DNA of 64,000 bases from Dankookia rubra. GTDB taxonomy: Bacteria > Pseudomonadota > Alphaproteobacteria > Acetobacterales > Acetobacteraceae. Every line of letters starts with the position of its first letter. The first letter of the stretch is position 1. Where the stretch lies: contig NZ_SMSJ01000022.1 of NCBI RefSeq assembly GCF_004355005.1, positions 1 through 64,000 on the forward strand. The letters are read 5' to 3'. Below the pieces are notes generated by a model. The model had not been told where the DNA came from. It saw only the letters and a list, made by a program, of their open reading frames with translations, and made no database searches. Below are positions 51,972 through 61,261 of the stretch, piece after piece. The translations under genes were made by a program, and so were the position numbers.

Positions 51972-54965
51972 ATGGCCATACCCGCATTCACGCCGGACCA
52001 CCTGCCGCGCCCCTATGACCGGGAGGCCGCCGGCCGCCTCCTGCAGCAATTCACCGAGGGAGATGCCGCCGCCCGCGCGGTCGCCGCGCTGCCGGGCGGC
52101 CCGGCGCTGCTCGCCGCGCTCGGCGGCCACAGCCCCTACCTGGCGGAGCTCGCGCTGCGCGAGCCGGCGGCGCTGCTGCGGCTGGCCGAGCGCGGCCCGG
52201 ACGAGGCCTTCGACCTCGCCCTGACCCCGCTGCGCCATGCCGATCCGGGCGCGGCGCGCGACGCGGTCGGGGCCATGCTGCGGCGGGTGAAGCGGCAGGC
52301 CGCGCTGATCATCGCCGCGGCCGACCTGGCCGGGCTCTGGCCGCTGGATGCCGTCACCGGCGCGCTCTCCGACCTCGCCGACGGCACCATCGACTTCGCC
52401 TGCGCCCACCTGCTGCTGGCGGCGGCCGAGCGCGGCGACCTGCGGATCGCCCGGCCGGCCAACGGTACGCGCGCCGACCCGAAGGCCGTCGGCAAGGGCA
52501 GCGGCCTCATCGTGCTCGGCATGGGCAAGCTCGGCGGGCGGGAGCTGAACTACTCCTCGGATGTCGACCTCATGGTGCTCTATGATCCGGCAGCCGCTGC
52601 CTATCACACGGATCGCGCCGGTGCCTGCTACGTCCGCCTGGCGCGCGACCTCGTGCGCCTGCTCGATGAACGCACCGCCGAGGGCTACGTCTTCCGCACC
52701 GACCTGCGATTGCGCCCGGACCCGGCGGCGACGCCGCTCGCGGTCTCGGTCAATGCGGCAATCGTCTACTACGAGAGCATGGGGCAGAACTGGGAACGCG
52801 CCGCCATGATCAAGGCCCGGCCGGTCGCCGGGGACCGGGCGCTCGGCGAGCATTTCCTGCGCGAGATCCGCCCCTTCGTCTGGCGCCGTCACCTCGATTT
52901 CGCCGCCGTGGCGGATATCCATTCCATCAAGCGGCAGATCCATGTCCACAAGGGCGCCCAGGGCGCCGGCGCGACGATCGCGTTGGCCGGGCACGACGTG
53001 AAGCTCGGACGGGGCGGCATACGCGAGATCGAGTTCACCGCCCAGGTCCTGCAACTGATCTGGGGCGGACGTGACCCCGGCCTGCGCGACCCGACCACGC
53101 TCGGCGCGCTGGCGGCGCTGGCCGGGGCCGGGCGGCTGGACCGCCGGGCGGCGGCGGACCTGGCCGATGCCTATGTCTTCCTCCGCGACCTCGAGCACCG
53201 GCTGCAGATGGTGGCCGACCGGCAGACGCACAGGCTGCCGGAGGACGCGGCGGGGCTGGCCCGCATCGCCTCCTTCATGGGCTTCCCCGACGGGGACGCC
53301 TTCGCCACCGCCTTCATGGCGCATCTCGCCCGGGTCGAGCGCCACTACGAGAGCTTCTTCGAGACCGCGCCGGCGCTGAGCGTCGAGGCGCCGGACGGCG
53401 CCAATACCGGCAACCTGGTCTTCACCGGGGTGGAGGACGATCCCGGCACGATGGCGACGCTGAAGCGGCTCGGCTTCGCCGACCCGGCCTCGGTCGGCGC
53501 CATGGTGCGGTCCTGGCACCACGGCCGGCCGCGGGCGACCCGGTCCGAGCGGGCGCGGGAGCTGCTGACCGCCTTGATGCCGACCCTGCTGGCCGCCTTC
53601 GGCCGGCAGTCCAACCCGGACCAGGCGCTGGTGCGGTTCGACACCGTGCTGTCGCGGCTGCCGGCGGGGGTCCAGCTGCTGTCCCTGCTGCACCGCAACC
53701 CGGCGCTGCTCGACCGCATCGCCTTCCTGCTGGGCGCGGCGCCGCAGCTGGCCGAGCACCTGGCGCGCAACCCGGCGGCGCTGGACGGGCTGCTGGCCGG
53801 CGGCGGGGTCTCGCCCGGCGCCGCCGACCCGGCGGCCGGGCTGCCGGCCCTGGTCAAGGATGCCCGCCACCTGGAGGAGGCGATGGATGCCGCCCGCCGG
53901 CTGGCGACGGCGCGGAAATTCGAGATCGACGCGGCGGCGCTGGAAGGCGTGATCGATGCCGACACGGCCGGCGAGCTGCGGTCCGACCTGGCCGATGCCG
54001 CCATCGCCGCGCTGCTGCCGCGCATCACGGCCGACTTCGCCGAGCGCTACGGCCGCGTCCCGGGCGGCGCGCTGGCGGTGCTGGCCATGGGCAAGCTCGG
54101 CAGTCGGGAGATGCTGCCGGGCTCCGACCTCGACCTGGTGCTGCTGTATGACCACGACCCGGAGGCGACGGGCAGCGAGGGGGGGCGGCGGTCGCTGGCG
54201 CCGTCCGAGTACTTCCTCCGCCTGGCGCCGCAGGTGGTCAGCGCCATTACCGCGCCGGGGGCGGAAGGGCGGCTCTGGGAGGTCGACATGCGGCTCAGGC
54301 CCTCCGGCAACAAGGGGCCGGTGGCGGTGCGGCTCTCGACCTTCGAGGCCTACCACATGACCGAGGCCTGGACCTGGGAGCGCATGGCGCTGACCCGGGC
54401 GCGGCCGATCGCGGGTCCCCCGGCGATGCGGCGGCGGATCGCCGAGCTGCTGCGCGCCGCGGTCACCCGGCCGGGCGCGGCGGACACCGCGCTGACGGAC
54501 GCGGTGGCGATGCGCCAGCGGATGCTGCGCGACCTGCCGCCGGAGGGGCCCTGGGACCTGAAGGCGATGCCGGGCGGGCTGATCGAGGTGGAGTTCATCG
54601 CCCAGGCGCTGCAGCTCCGCCATGCCGCCGGGAACCCGAAGGTGCTGGCGACCACGACGCGCGTTGCCCTGGCCCGGCTGCGCGACGCCGGGGTGCTGCC
54701 GGCCGAGGAAGCCGCGGCGTTGATCCGTGCCGACCGGCTCTGGCGGACGGTGATCGGGTTGGTCCGGCTGACCCATGGCAGGTCGCGCGACCCGGCGCTG
54801 CCGGCGCCGGCCGCGGCGGCGCTGCTGCGCGCGACGGCGCCGTTGCTGCTCGCGCCGGCGGTTGATCTCGGCGGGTTGCGCGCACAGATGGCGGAGACGG
54901 CCAGGGTGGTCCGCGCGATCTTCGAGCGGCGGCTCGGCGCCTTGGGAACGGGGGCTGGGGAATGA
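51972..54965 (+). CDS. glnE: Bifunctional glutamine synthetase adenylyltransferase/adenylyl-removing enzyme
   Basis: Adds AMP to or removes it from glutamine synthetase according to PII/glutamine signals, controlling nitrogen assimilation. The 997 residues contain two nucleotidyltransferase domains. The N-terminal (adenylyl-removing) one has GMGKLGGRELNYSSDVDLMVLY near residue 185-205; the C-terminal (transferase) one has MGKLGSREMLPGSDLDLVLLYD near 705. Helical GlnD-UR-type regulatory regions lie between. The start ATG 51972 has no good Shine-Dalgarno sequence. Four-base overlap (ATGA) with bcp shows translational coupling. Confidence 0.96.
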   Translation: MAIPAFTPDHLPRPYDREAAGRLLQQFTEGDAAARAVAALPGGPALLAALGGHSPYLAELALREPAALLRLAERGPDEAFDLALTPLRHADPGAARDAVGAMLRRVKRQAALIIAAADLAGLWPLDAVTGALSDLADGTIDFACAHLLLAAAERGDLRIARPANGTRADPKAVGKGSGLIVLGMGKLGGRELNYSSDVDLMVLYDPAAAAYHTDRAGACYVRLARDLVRLLDERTAEGYVFRTDLRLRPDPAATPLAVSVNAAIVYYESMGQNWERAAMIKARPVAGDRALGEHFLREIRPFVWRRHLDFAAVADIHSIKRQIHVHKGAQGAGATIALAGHDVKLGRGGIREIEFTAQVLQLIWGGRDPGLRDPTTLGALAALAGAGRLDRRAAADLADAYVFLRDLEHRLQMVADRQTHRLPEDAAGLARIASFMGFPDGDAFATAFMAHLARVERHYESFFETAPALSVEAPDGANTGNLVFTGVEDDPGTMATLKRLGFADPASVGAMVRSWHHGRPRATRSERARELLTALMPTLLAAFGRQSNPDQALVRFDTVLSRLPAGVQLLSLLHRNPALLDRIAFLLGAAPQLAEHLARNPAALDGLLAGGGVSPGAADPAAGLPALVKDARHLEEAMDAARRLATARKFEIDAAALEGVIDADTAGELRSDLADAAIAALLPRITADFAERYGRVPGGALAVLAMGKLGSREMLPGSDLDLVLLYDHDPEATGSEGGRRSLAPSEYFLRLAPQVVSAITAPGAEGRLWEVDMRLRPSGNKGPVAVRLSTFEAYHMTEAWTWERMALTRARPIAGPPAMRRRIAELLRAAVTRPGAADTALTDAVAMRQRMLRDLPPEGPWDLKAMPGGLIEVEFIAQALQLRHAAGNPKVLATTTRVALARLRDAGVLPAEEAAALIRADRLWRTVIGLVRLTHGRSRDPALPAPAAAALLRATAPLLLAPAVDLGGLRAQMAETARVVRAIFERRLGALGTGAGE

Positions 54966-55438
54966 GCGACGCAGGACCGATCGAGGGCGCTCCGGCGCCG
55001 GCCTTTTCCATGCCGGCCAGCGGCGGCCGGACCGTCAGCCTCGACGGGCTGAAGGGCAAGCCATTCCTGCTCTACTTCTACCCGAAGGCGGATACGCCCG
55101 GCTGCACCAAGCAGGCCTGCGGCATCCAGGAAGCCCTGCCGCAACTCGGCAAGCTCGGCCTGACGGTGATCGGGGTGAGCCCGGACAAGCTGCCGCCCAT
55201 CGAGAAATTCGCCAGGAAGTACAACCTGGAATTCCCGCTGGCCTCGGACGAGGACCATGCGGTGGCCGCCGCCTATGGTACCTGGGTGGAGAAGTCCATG
55301 TACGGCAAAACATACATGGGCATGGAGCGCAGCAGCTTCCTGGTGGATGCCGCCGGCCGCGTCGCCAGGGTCTGGCGCAAGGTGAAGCCGGAGGCGCATG
55401 CCGCCGAGGTGCTGCAGGCAGCGCAGGCGTTGAAGTAG
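54962..55438 (+). CDS. bcp: Thioredoxin-dependent peroxiredoxin, Bcp type
   Basis: Reduces H2O2 and lipid or organic peroxides. 158 residues with the peroxidatic Cys in FYPKADTPGCTKQACG and the resolving Cys five residues later (C-x4-C), as in Bcp/PrxQ enzymes. A GRVARVWRKVKPEAHAAEVL end is typical. The start codon overlaps the glnE stop, so it is translated after glnE; adjacency of glnE and bcp is common in alphaproteobacteria. Confidence 0.95.
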   Translation: MSDAGPIEGAPAPAFSMPASGGRTVSLDGLKGKPFLLYFYPKADTPGCTKQACGIQEALPQLGKLGLTVIGVSPDKLPPIEKFARKYNLEFPLASDEDHAVAAAYGTWVEKSMYGKTYMGMERSSFLVDAAGRVARVWRKVKPEAHAAEVLQAAQALK

Positions 55439-55527
55439 CCGTTACTGACGCGTTATTTGAAGTCTTTGCCACGCGATCTTCGCCCGCCGCGCTGCGTTCC
55501 GCTGCGGTACGAACCGCGGAGGAATAC

Positions 55528-55737
55528 ATGGCACGGACTGCGATCGCCACCCTGTTGCTGCTGACCCTGGCCGCCTGCGGCCAGACCACCGGCGGCCGCG
55601 CCGTCTCGGGCGGCCTGCTCGGCGCCGGGGCGGGTGCGGGCGTCGGCGCCCTGACCGGCGGCAACGTCGGCACCGGGGCTCTGGTGGGCGGTGGCATCGG
55701 CGCCGCGGGCGGCGCCCTGACCGCGCCGCGCCGCTGA
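55528..55737 (+). CDS. Small lipoprotein with glycine-zipper repeats
   Basis: 69 residues with a lipoprotein signal (ATLLLLTLAACGQTTGG, lipobox LAAC). A Gly/Ala-rich glycine-zipper helix follows (GLLGAGAGAGVGALTGGN, GALVGGGIGAAGGAL) of the kind that inserts into membranes in small outer-membrane stress lipoproteins. GCGGAGGA at 55515-55522 precedes the ATG. The 90-base gap after bcp is comparatively AT-rich and likely has its own promoter. Confidence 0.8.
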   Translation: MARTAIATLLLLTLAACGQTTGGRAVSGGLLGAGAGAGVGALTGGNVGTGALVGGGIGAAGGALTAPRR

Positions 55738-55742
55738 GCCGC

Positions 55743-56018
55743 ATGGTCACGGCAAGCCGCCGCGCCCTGCTGGCCGGGCTGGTCGGCGCCGCGGGCCTCA
55801 CCGCGCCGCTGGCCGGGCCTGCGGTCGCACAGCCGCCCCCGCCGCCGGGCTGGTGGGAGAACCAGCGCCGCCGCCGCGACTACGAACGCTGGCGCGCGGC
55901 CCAATGGCGCCAGCGCGAGCAGAAGGCCCGGCGCCGGCAGGAGCAATGGCACCGCGACAGCTGGGAAGAAGAACGCGAGCGCGAGGCCTGGGCCCGGCAG
56001 CAGCGCTGGTACCGTTGA
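55743..56018 (+). CDS. Small secreted, highly charged Arg/Glu/Trp-rich protein
   Basis: 91 residues. An N-terminal Tat/Sec-like signal (MVTASRRALLAGLVGAAGLT, cleaved near VAQ) is followed by PPPPPGWWENQ and a helix of alternating Arg/Glu/Gln/Trp (RRRRDYERWRAAQW, WHRDSWEEEREREAW). No family recognised. It begins five bases after the lipoprotein gene, so the two are likely co-expressed. Confidence 0.6.
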   Translation: MVTASRRALLAGLVGAAGLTAPLAGPAVAQPPPPPGWWENQRRRRDYERWRAAQWRQREQKARRRQEQWHRDSWEEEREREAWARQQRWYR

Positions 56019-56023
56019 GGGCC

Positions 56024-56043
56024 GGGGGCGGGGTGCCGCCCCC
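56024..56043. terminator. Hairpin after the charged small protein
   Basis: GGGGGCGG (56024-56031) and CCGCCCCC (56036-56043) around a 4-base loop, directly after the stop codon. Confidence 0.5.
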
Positions 56044-56060
56044 GCCCTGGTCGCGGGCCG

Positions 56061-56102
56061 GGCTCACCCCGGCCCGACGCAGGCGTCCGGCCGGGGTGAG
56101 CC
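56061..56102. terminator. Very strong bidirectional hairpin
   Basis: GGCTCACCCCGGCC (56061-56074) pairs perfectly with GGCCGGGGTGAGCC (56089-56102). After a C/C mismatch four further pairs (GACG/CGTC) close a 4-base loop. It sits between convergent genes ending at 56018 (plus) and 56124 (minus). Longest perfect stem found in the window. Confidence 0.75.
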
Positions 56103-56123
56103 GCGGTCTTCCCGCACCCTGAC

Positions 56124-56327
56124 TTAGCGGTCCTTTACCGCGTCCGGACTGGCGCCGGCATCCTCGTCGAGGTCCTGCACCAGCTCGCGCAATGCGCTCT
56201 CGTCCAGGCGCTTGGCCTGCTCGATATGCCGGTCGGCATCCTTCTCCCGGCCCTGGGCCAAGTCCTCGAGCGCTTTCTCGCCGAGGTCGCGGGCCTTCTC
56301 GTGCGCGTCGTCGGGGCGTTGCGGCAT
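56124..56327 (-). CDS. Small hydrophilic helical protein, unknown
   Basis: 67 residues, highly charged (DDAHEKARDLGEKALEDLAQG, DADRHIEQAKRLDESAL). No Cys and no signal, resembling small stress-related cytosolic proteins. No family assigned. It is preceded on the minus strand by the zinc-ribbon protein gene 57 bases away, suggesting co-transcription. Confidence 0.55.
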   Translation of the reverse strand: MPQRPDDAHEKARDLGEKALEDLAQGREKDADRHIEQAKRLDESALRELVQDLDEDAGASPDAVKDR

Positions 56328-56384
56328 AGGGTCACCTGTCCTGTTGGGAGATCCCAGAACAGGGCTGGGCGGGCCGGGTTGCCC

Positions 56385-56771
56385 TCAGGCTCCCGGTGGC
56401 GGGCGCAGGGGCTTGTAGTCCTCGGTCTCGACGTCGCGGCCGAACTGGCCCTTGTCCTCCGGCAGCGTGCCGCGGCGGGGATCCTGCGCCTGGTCCTGGC
56501 CGGGCGGCATGGGATGGCTGGGGGCGCCGCGCGGGCCCATCGCCTCGTCGACCGGGGGCGGCATGGTGCCGGGCTCGCCGCCGGGCGCGCCGTCCCAGTC
56601 GGTGCCCCGCACCAGATCGAGCGGCAGGGCGCGTTCCGCGGTGCAGGAACAGACGACGGAGCCATCCGCCATCTGGTTCGGCATGGTCACCTCGTCGCAA
56701 TGCGGGCAGCGCACGGCATCAAGGCGAAGCTGTTCGGGCCGAGGGCCAGGGGACGGATCAGGTTCGCTCAT
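56385..56771 (-). CDS. Zinc-ribbon-like protein with a disordered tail
   Basis: 128 residues. CPHC near residue 22 and CSC near 42 could bind one zinc. The remainder is Pro/Gly/Asp-rich and probably disordered (PPPVDEAMGPRGAPSHPM, EDYKPLRPPPGA). Function unknown. The start MSEPDPSPG at 56771 was chosen because upstream in-frame residues overlap the DUF3126 gene region without resembling a protein. Confidence 0.55.
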   Translation of the reverse strand: MSEPDPSPGPRPEQLRLDAVRCPHCDEVTMPNQMADGSVVCSCTAERALPLDLVRGTDWDGAPGGEPGTMPPPVDEAMGPRGAPSHPMPPGQDQAQDPRRGTLPEDKGQFGRDVETEDYKPLRPPPGA

Positions 56772-56817
56772 GCACCCATGACGCGCCGCGGCCCCTCCCG
56801 GTTCAGTCGGCCCGGGG

Positions 56818-57036
56818 TCAGTTGAGCTGCGACAGGTCCTCGGACAGCACGACGATCTGCACGCTGTAGGAGACCTCGCCATCCTCGGCATCGCGGTGGA
56901 CGGTGCCGACGAATTCGCTGCCGACGAAGAGCTCGACGGAGGCGTTCTTGCGATTCGGGGTCGAGAGCTTGATCTGCTCGTTGCCCAGCAGCCGGCGCAG
57001 ATGGGCCTGCACGGCGGCGAGTTCGGCTGGGGTCAT
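56818..57036 (-). CDS. DUF3126 protein
   Basis: A 72-residue cytosolic protein of the DUF3126 family found in alphaproteobacteria: an N-terminal helix (AELAAVQAHLRRLLG) followed by beta strands (VELFVGSEFVGTVHRD, EVSYSVQIVVLSEDL). Function unknown. It lies upstream of the zinc-ribbon gene on the same strand. Confidence 0.8.
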   Translation of the reverse strand: MTPAELAAVQAHLRRLLGNEQIKLSTPNRKNASVELFVGSEFVGTVHRDAEDGEVSYSVQIVVLSEDLSQLN

Positions 57037-57135
57037 GTCTCGGTGTCCTGCTCGGAAAGTGCGGTCCCATAGCGGCGGGGCGGGACCAGGGCTAGGCCAC
57101 GGCGGCAATTCCTGCCGCCGGCGCCCCGATGAGCC

Positions 57136-57417
57136 TCAGGCGGCCCCGGCTTCCTCCGGCGTCTGCAGCTTCAGGGCAAGGGCGTGCAGCCCACGGCCGA
57201 ACTCGGCCTCCAGCACCGCATGCACGGCACGCGAGCGGGCAACCCGGGTCATCCCGGCGAAGGCGGGACTGACGGCGAGCACGCTGTAGTGCGTTTCCCC
57301 GCCCGGGGCGGCGCCGGCATGGCCGGCATGGAGCTGGCTGTCGTCCCGGACCTCGACCTGGGCCGGCGCGAAGCTGGCCTCGAGGGTCTGCCGGATGCGG
57401 TCTGCGCGTGTGTGCAT
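57136..57417 (-). CDS. bolA: BolA-family protein
   Basis: 93 residues with the BolA class-II-KH-like fold: DDSQLHAGHAG contains the iron-binding His, and the helix RSRAVHAVLEAEFGRGLHALAL closes the domain. BolA proteins partner monothiol glutaredoxins in iron-sulfur trafficking. ATG 57417 begins MHTRADRIRQTLEASF. It is divergent from the J-protein gene 118 bases away. The bolA, J-protein, cobS, cobT order recurs in alphaproteobacteria. Confidence 0.9.
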   Translation of the reverse strand: MHTRADRIRQTLEASFAPAQVEVRDDSQLHAGHAGAAPGGETHYSVLAVSPAFAGMTRVARSRAVHAVLEAEFGRGLHALALKLQTPEEAGAA

Positions 57418-57534
57418 AGGCGGTTTTTCAACGGTTTCGCCGGCTTCGGCAAGGGTGCCGAGGGAGAATCCAGCCGGCTCTCCGGGCCAGGCGCTCGCCT
57501 TGCGCCGGGGCCACCCCACGCCCATAAAGCCGAT

Positions 57535-58149
57535 ATGCCCCCCCGCCGCGGCCGCACCCCCGAGCCCGATCCGGACCGGCCGCGACGTCCCTGCGACGCG
57601 CCCGGCTGTACCGCCGAAGGCGAGTTCCGCGCCCCCCGCTCCCGCTCCGCCCTGAACGATTACGTCTGGTTCTGCCTGCCGCACGTGCGGGAATACAACG
57701 CTGCCTGGGACTACTACAAAGGCATGAACCCGGCCGAGATCGAGGCCAACCTGCGCAGCGACAGCGGCTGGCAGCGGCCGACCTGGCCGCTCGGGCGGCT
57801 CGGCGGGTCCAGCCGGTTCAGCCCGGAATACCTGGCCGACCCGCTCGGGATCCTGCGCGACACCCCGCTGCATGCCCAGCGCACCCGGCCGCAGGAACAG
57901 AAGCGGGAGGCGCCGCCCGAACTGCGCGCCGCGCTCGACGTTCTGGGGCTTGCCTGGCCGGTCGAGATGCCGGCGCTCCGCGCCCGCTACAAGGAATTGG
58001 CCAAGCAACTGCATCCGGACCTGAACGGCGCCGACCGCGTCGCGGAGGAACGGATGAAGGATGTGAACCGGGCCTACAGCCTGCTGCGCCAGAAGCTCGG
58101 TGCAGGCCGGGCCACGGCGCCGGCGGAGCCCGCCGAAGCCGCCCCTTGA
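57535..58149 (+). CDS. J-domain (DnaJ-like) protein
   Basis: 204 residues. The J domain is C-terminal (about 135-195), with its HPD tripeptide at 160-162 in QLHPDLNGADRVAEERMKDVNRAYSLL. The N-terminal half has an unusual Cys-rich start (CDAPGC, then FCLPHVREYNAAWDYYKGM) that might bind a metal. It probably recruits an Hsp70 to a specific client. Its consistent place before cobS suggests a role in cobaltochelatase maturation, which is inference. ATG 57535 begins the frame. Confidence 0.85.
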   Translation: MPPRRGRTPEPDPDRPRRPCDAPGCTAEGEFRAPRSRSALNDYVWFCLPHVREYNAAWDYYKGMNPAEIEANLRSDSGWQRPTWPLGRLGGSSRFSPEYLADPLGILRDTPLHAQRTRPQEQKREAPPELRAALDVLGLAWPVEMPALRARYKELAKQLHPDLNGADRVAEERMKDVNRAYSLLRQKLGAGRATAPAEPAEAAP

Positions 58150-58241
58150 CCCCTGCCGAAGCCGCAGGTTGGGAAATCGCCCCAGCCCGGGTAGCCTGCC
58201 GCCCAACCCTGGCCTAGTCTCACCCCAAGAACCCTGAGCGG

Positions 58242-59258
58242 ATGCCGATGAACAAGGTCGCCACACTCGCCGAAATCCGTCCAACTTCGGCGATCGATAT
58301 CCCCGACACCACCGTCAGCGCGCGCGAGGCCTTCGGGCTCGACATCGACCTGCAGGTGCCGGCCTTCTCCATGCGCACGGAACACGTGCCGGAGGTGGAC
58401 CAAACCTACAAGTTCGATCGCGAGACGACGCTGGCGATCCTGGCCGGCTTCACCAACAATCGCCGGGTGATGATCCAGGGCTATCACGGCACCGGAAAAT
58501 CGACCCATATCGAGCAGGTGGCGGCGCGGCTGAACTGGCCCTGCATCCGCGTCAACCTCGACAGCCACATCAGCCGCATCGACCTGATCGGCAAGGATGC
58601 GATCGTCCTGAAGGACGGCAAGCAGGTGACGGAGTTCCGCGAGGGCATCCTGCCCTGGGCGCTGCAGCACCCCTGCGCGCTGGTCTTCGACGAATACGAT
58701 GCCGGCCGCCCGGACGTCATGTTCGTCATCCAGCGGGTGCTGGAGGTCGAGGGCAAGCTGACCCTGCTCGACCAGAACAAGGTGATCCGGCCGCACCCGA
58801 TGTTCCGGCTCTTCGCCACGGCGAACACGGTCGGCCTCGGCGACACCACGGGCCTCTATCACGGCACGCAGCAGATCAACCAGGGCCAGATGGACCGCTG
58901 GTCGGTGGTCGCCACGCTGAACTACCTGCCGCATGCGCAGGAGACCTCGATCGTTTTGGCCAAGATGGGCGCCGACGGCTCGGACGCGAAGCTGAAGAAG
59001 CGGGTGGAGGCGATGGTGGCGCTGGCCGACCTGACCCGTGCCGGCTTCATCGCCGGCGACATCAGCACCGTCATGTCGCCGCGTACGGTCATCACCTGGG
59101 CGGAGAACGCCAAGATCTTCGGCGATGTCGGCTTCGCCTTCCGCCTCACCTTCCTCAACAAGTGCGACGAGGCGGAGCGCAGCACGGTGGCGGAATACTA
59201 CCAGCGCTGCTTCAACGAGGACCTGCCGATGGGCACCTCGCTGAAGAAGGCGGGGTGA
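58242..59258 (+). CDS. cobS: Aerobic cobaltochelatase subunit CobS
   Basis: AAA+ ATPase of the CobNST complex that inserts cobalt into hydrogenobyrinic acid a,c-diamide in aerobic B12 synthesis. 338 residues with Walker [11 protein letters not shown], Walker [12 protein letters not shown] and [16 protein letters not shown] second ATG at 58248 (MNKVATL) is an alternative start. The cobT gene follows after 127 bases. Confidence 0.96.
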   Translation: MPMNKVATLAEIRPTSAIDIPDTTVSAREAFGLDIDLQVPAFSMRTEHVPEVDQTYKFDRETTLAILAGFTNNRRVMIQGYHGTGKSTHIEQVAARLNWPCIRVNLDSHISRIDLIGKDAIVLKDGKQVTEFREGILPWALQHPCALVFDEYDAGRPDVMFVIQRVLEVEGKLTLLDQNKVIRPHPMFRLFATANTVGLGDTTGLYHGTQQINQGQMDRWSVVATLNYLPHAQETSIVLAKMGADGSDAKLKKRVEAMVALADLTRAGFIAGDISTVMSPRTVITWAENAKIFGDVGFAFRLTFLNKCDEAERSTVAEYYQRCFNEDLPMGTSLKKAG

Positions 59259-59385
59259 GCAACGGGGCCGTGGCCTGGCGCGGCGGCCCGTGCATGACGG
59301 GGCGGGAGGGCCTGCCGTCCCCGTCCATCGCCTGCTTCCCGGCACGCGCCATCAGGGCTGACGAGACCCCAGGGCTTACCAGACC

Positions 59386-61254
59386 ATGTCCAAGCAAGAC
59401 CTGACCCGCCAGGAAGAGTTCAAGCGCGCCACCGCCGGCACGCTGCGCGCCATCGCGCATGCCAATGCCGAGGTGCAGGTGGCCTTCCAGCCCGGCCCGG
59501 GCGGCGTCGCCGGCAAGCGCGTCCGCCTGCCGCTGCCGACACGCGCCCTGCCGCCGGCCGAGATGGCCAAGCTGCGCGGCGCGGCGGACGCCGCCGCGCT
59601 CCGCATCCGGCACCATTCGGAAGCCGTCCACAGCGCCCGCCTGCCGCAGCGGCGGGAAGCGAAGGAGGTCTTCGACGCACTCGAGGACGTCCGGGTCGAG
59701 GCCGTCGGCAGCAAGCACATGTCGGGCGTCGCCGCCAACCTCCGTGCCCGCCTGAACGATCAGTGCGAGACCGAGGGCTACGACCGGATGACGCGGAAGG
59801 ACCAGCTGCCGCTGCCCGCCGCGCTGTCCCTCCTCGCACGAGAACGCATCTCCGGCGAGCCGGCGCCCGAGGCTGCCCGCCGCGTGCTCGACCTTTGGCG
59901 CGACACGATCGGCGAACAGGCCGACGTGGCCCTGGCCGAGATGGCCGGCACCACCGACGACCAGGACGCCTTCGGCCGCGCCGCCCGCAAGCTGCTCACC
60001 GCGCTCGACCTGGCCGAGGCCGAGGTCGAGGCGGAATCCGAGGAGCAGGAGGACGGCGAGGAGAGTGGCGAGCAATCCACCCAGCAGGACCAGTCCGGCG
60101 AGGGCGAGGCCCAGGCGCAGGACCAGGAGAGCATGCTGGGCGCCCAGCCCGAGACCATGCAGGGCGAGGCCTCGGACGAGGAGGTCGAGGAGGCCGAGGA
60201 CGAGGGCGCCGCCGCCGAGGGCGACGACAAGCCGGGCGGGCCGCAGCAGCGGAAGGAGGTCCCGCAGACCGACGACGCCAGCCGCTACCACCCCTTCACC
60301 ACGCAGTTCGACGAGATCGTTGAGGCCGACGAGCTCTGCGACCCGGAGGAGCTGGGCCGGCTGCGCCAGCAGCTTGACCAGCAGCTGTCCCACCTGCAGG
60401 GCGTCGTCTCGAAGCTGGCCAACCGGCTGCAGCGCCGGCTGCTGGCGCAGCAGCAGCGCGCCTGGGAATTCGACCTCGAGGAGGGGACGCTGGACGCAGC
60501 CCGCCTCGCCCGCATCATCGCCAACCCGCTGCTGGCGCTGACCTACAAGCGGGAGCGGGAAGCGGACTTCCGCGACACCGTCGTCTCCCTGCTGATCGAC
60601 AATTCGGGCTCCATGCGCGGCCGCCCTATCACCGTGGCCGCCATGTGCTCCGACATCCTGGCCCGGACGCTGGAGCGCTGCGCGGTGAAAACCGAGATCC
60701 TCGGCTTCACCACCCGCGCCTGGAAGGGCGGCCAGAGCCGCGAGCGCTGGGTGCAGGAAGGCAAGCCGCGCAACCCGGGGCGGCTGAACGACCTGCGCCA
60801 CGTGGTCTACAAGGCGGCCGACGCGCCCTGGCGGCGGGCCCGCAAGAACCTCGGGCTGATGCTGCGCGAGGGCCTGCTGAAGGAGAACATCGACGGCGAG
60901 GCGCTGGAATGGGCCTACAAGCGCATCCGCAACCGGCCGGAGCACCGCCGCATCCTGATGGTGATCTCCGACGGTGCGCCGGTCGACGACAGCACGCTCT
61001 CGGTCAATCCGGGCAATTACCTGGAACGCCACCTCCGTAAGGTGATTGGCGACATAGAAGGTCGCGGCGACGTTGAATTGATTGCCATTGGCATCGGTCA
61101 TGATGTTACCCGCTACTACCGGCGCGCCGTCACCATCGTGGACGCCGAGGAGCTTGGCGGGACCATGATGAAGAAGCTGGCCGAATTGTTCGACGAGGAC
61201 GCTGCCGAAGCCTGGCAGCGGGCCGCCACGGAACGCGCCGCGCTCGTCGCCTGA
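59386..61254 (+). CDS. cobT: Aerobic cobaltochelatase subunit CobT
   Basis: 622 residues. A CobT N-domain ([11 protein letters not shown]) is followed by a very acidic, Glu/Gln-rich linker around residues 205-290 and a C-terminal von Willebrand A domain with the metal site DNSGS at 405-409 ([11 protein letters not shown]). It pairs with CobS to drive cobalt insertion by CobN, which is not in this window. The start [20 protein letters not shown] is typical. Confidence 0.96.
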   Translation: MSKQDLTRQEEFKRATAGTLRAIAHANAEVQVAFQPGPGGVAGKRVRLPLPTRALPPAEMAKLRGAADAAALRIRHHSEAVHSARLPQRREAKEVFDALEDVRVEAVGSKHMSGVAANLRARLNDQCETEGYDRMTRKDQLPLPAALSLLARERISGEPAPEAARRVLDLWRDTIGEQADVALAEMAGTTDDQDAFGRAARKLLTALDLAEAEVEAESEEQEDGEESGEQSTQQDQSGEGEAQAQDQESMLGAQPETMQGEASDEEVEEAEDEGAAAEGDDKPGGPQQRKEVPQTDDASRYHPFTTQFDEIVEADELCDPEELGRLRQQLDQQLSHLQGVVSKLANRLQRRLLAQQQRAWEFDLEEGTLDAARLARIIANPLLALTYKREREADFRDTVVSLLIDNSGSMRGRPITVAAMCSDILARTLERCAVKTEILGFTTRAWKGGQSRERWVQEGKPRNPGRLNDLRHVVYKAADAPWRRARKNLGLMLREGLLKENIDGEALEWAYKRIRNRPEHRRILMVISDGAPVDDSTLSVNPGNYLERHLRKVIGDIEGRGDVELIAIGIGHDVTRYYRRAVTIVDAEELGGTMMKKLAELFDEDAAEAWQRAATERAALVA

Positions 61255-61261
61255 CCCTGTC

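Noticed and set aside
48700..52224. Very long plus-strand open frame opposite the AsmA-like gene
   Set aside because: The minus frame has a clear signal anchor, family similarity and ribosome binding site. The plus frame is repetitive Gln/Arg/Ala and crosses the glnE start.
51951..54776. Minus-strand open frame opposite glnE
   Set aside because: glnE motifs are unambiguous on the plus strand; the opposite frame has no recognisable domain.
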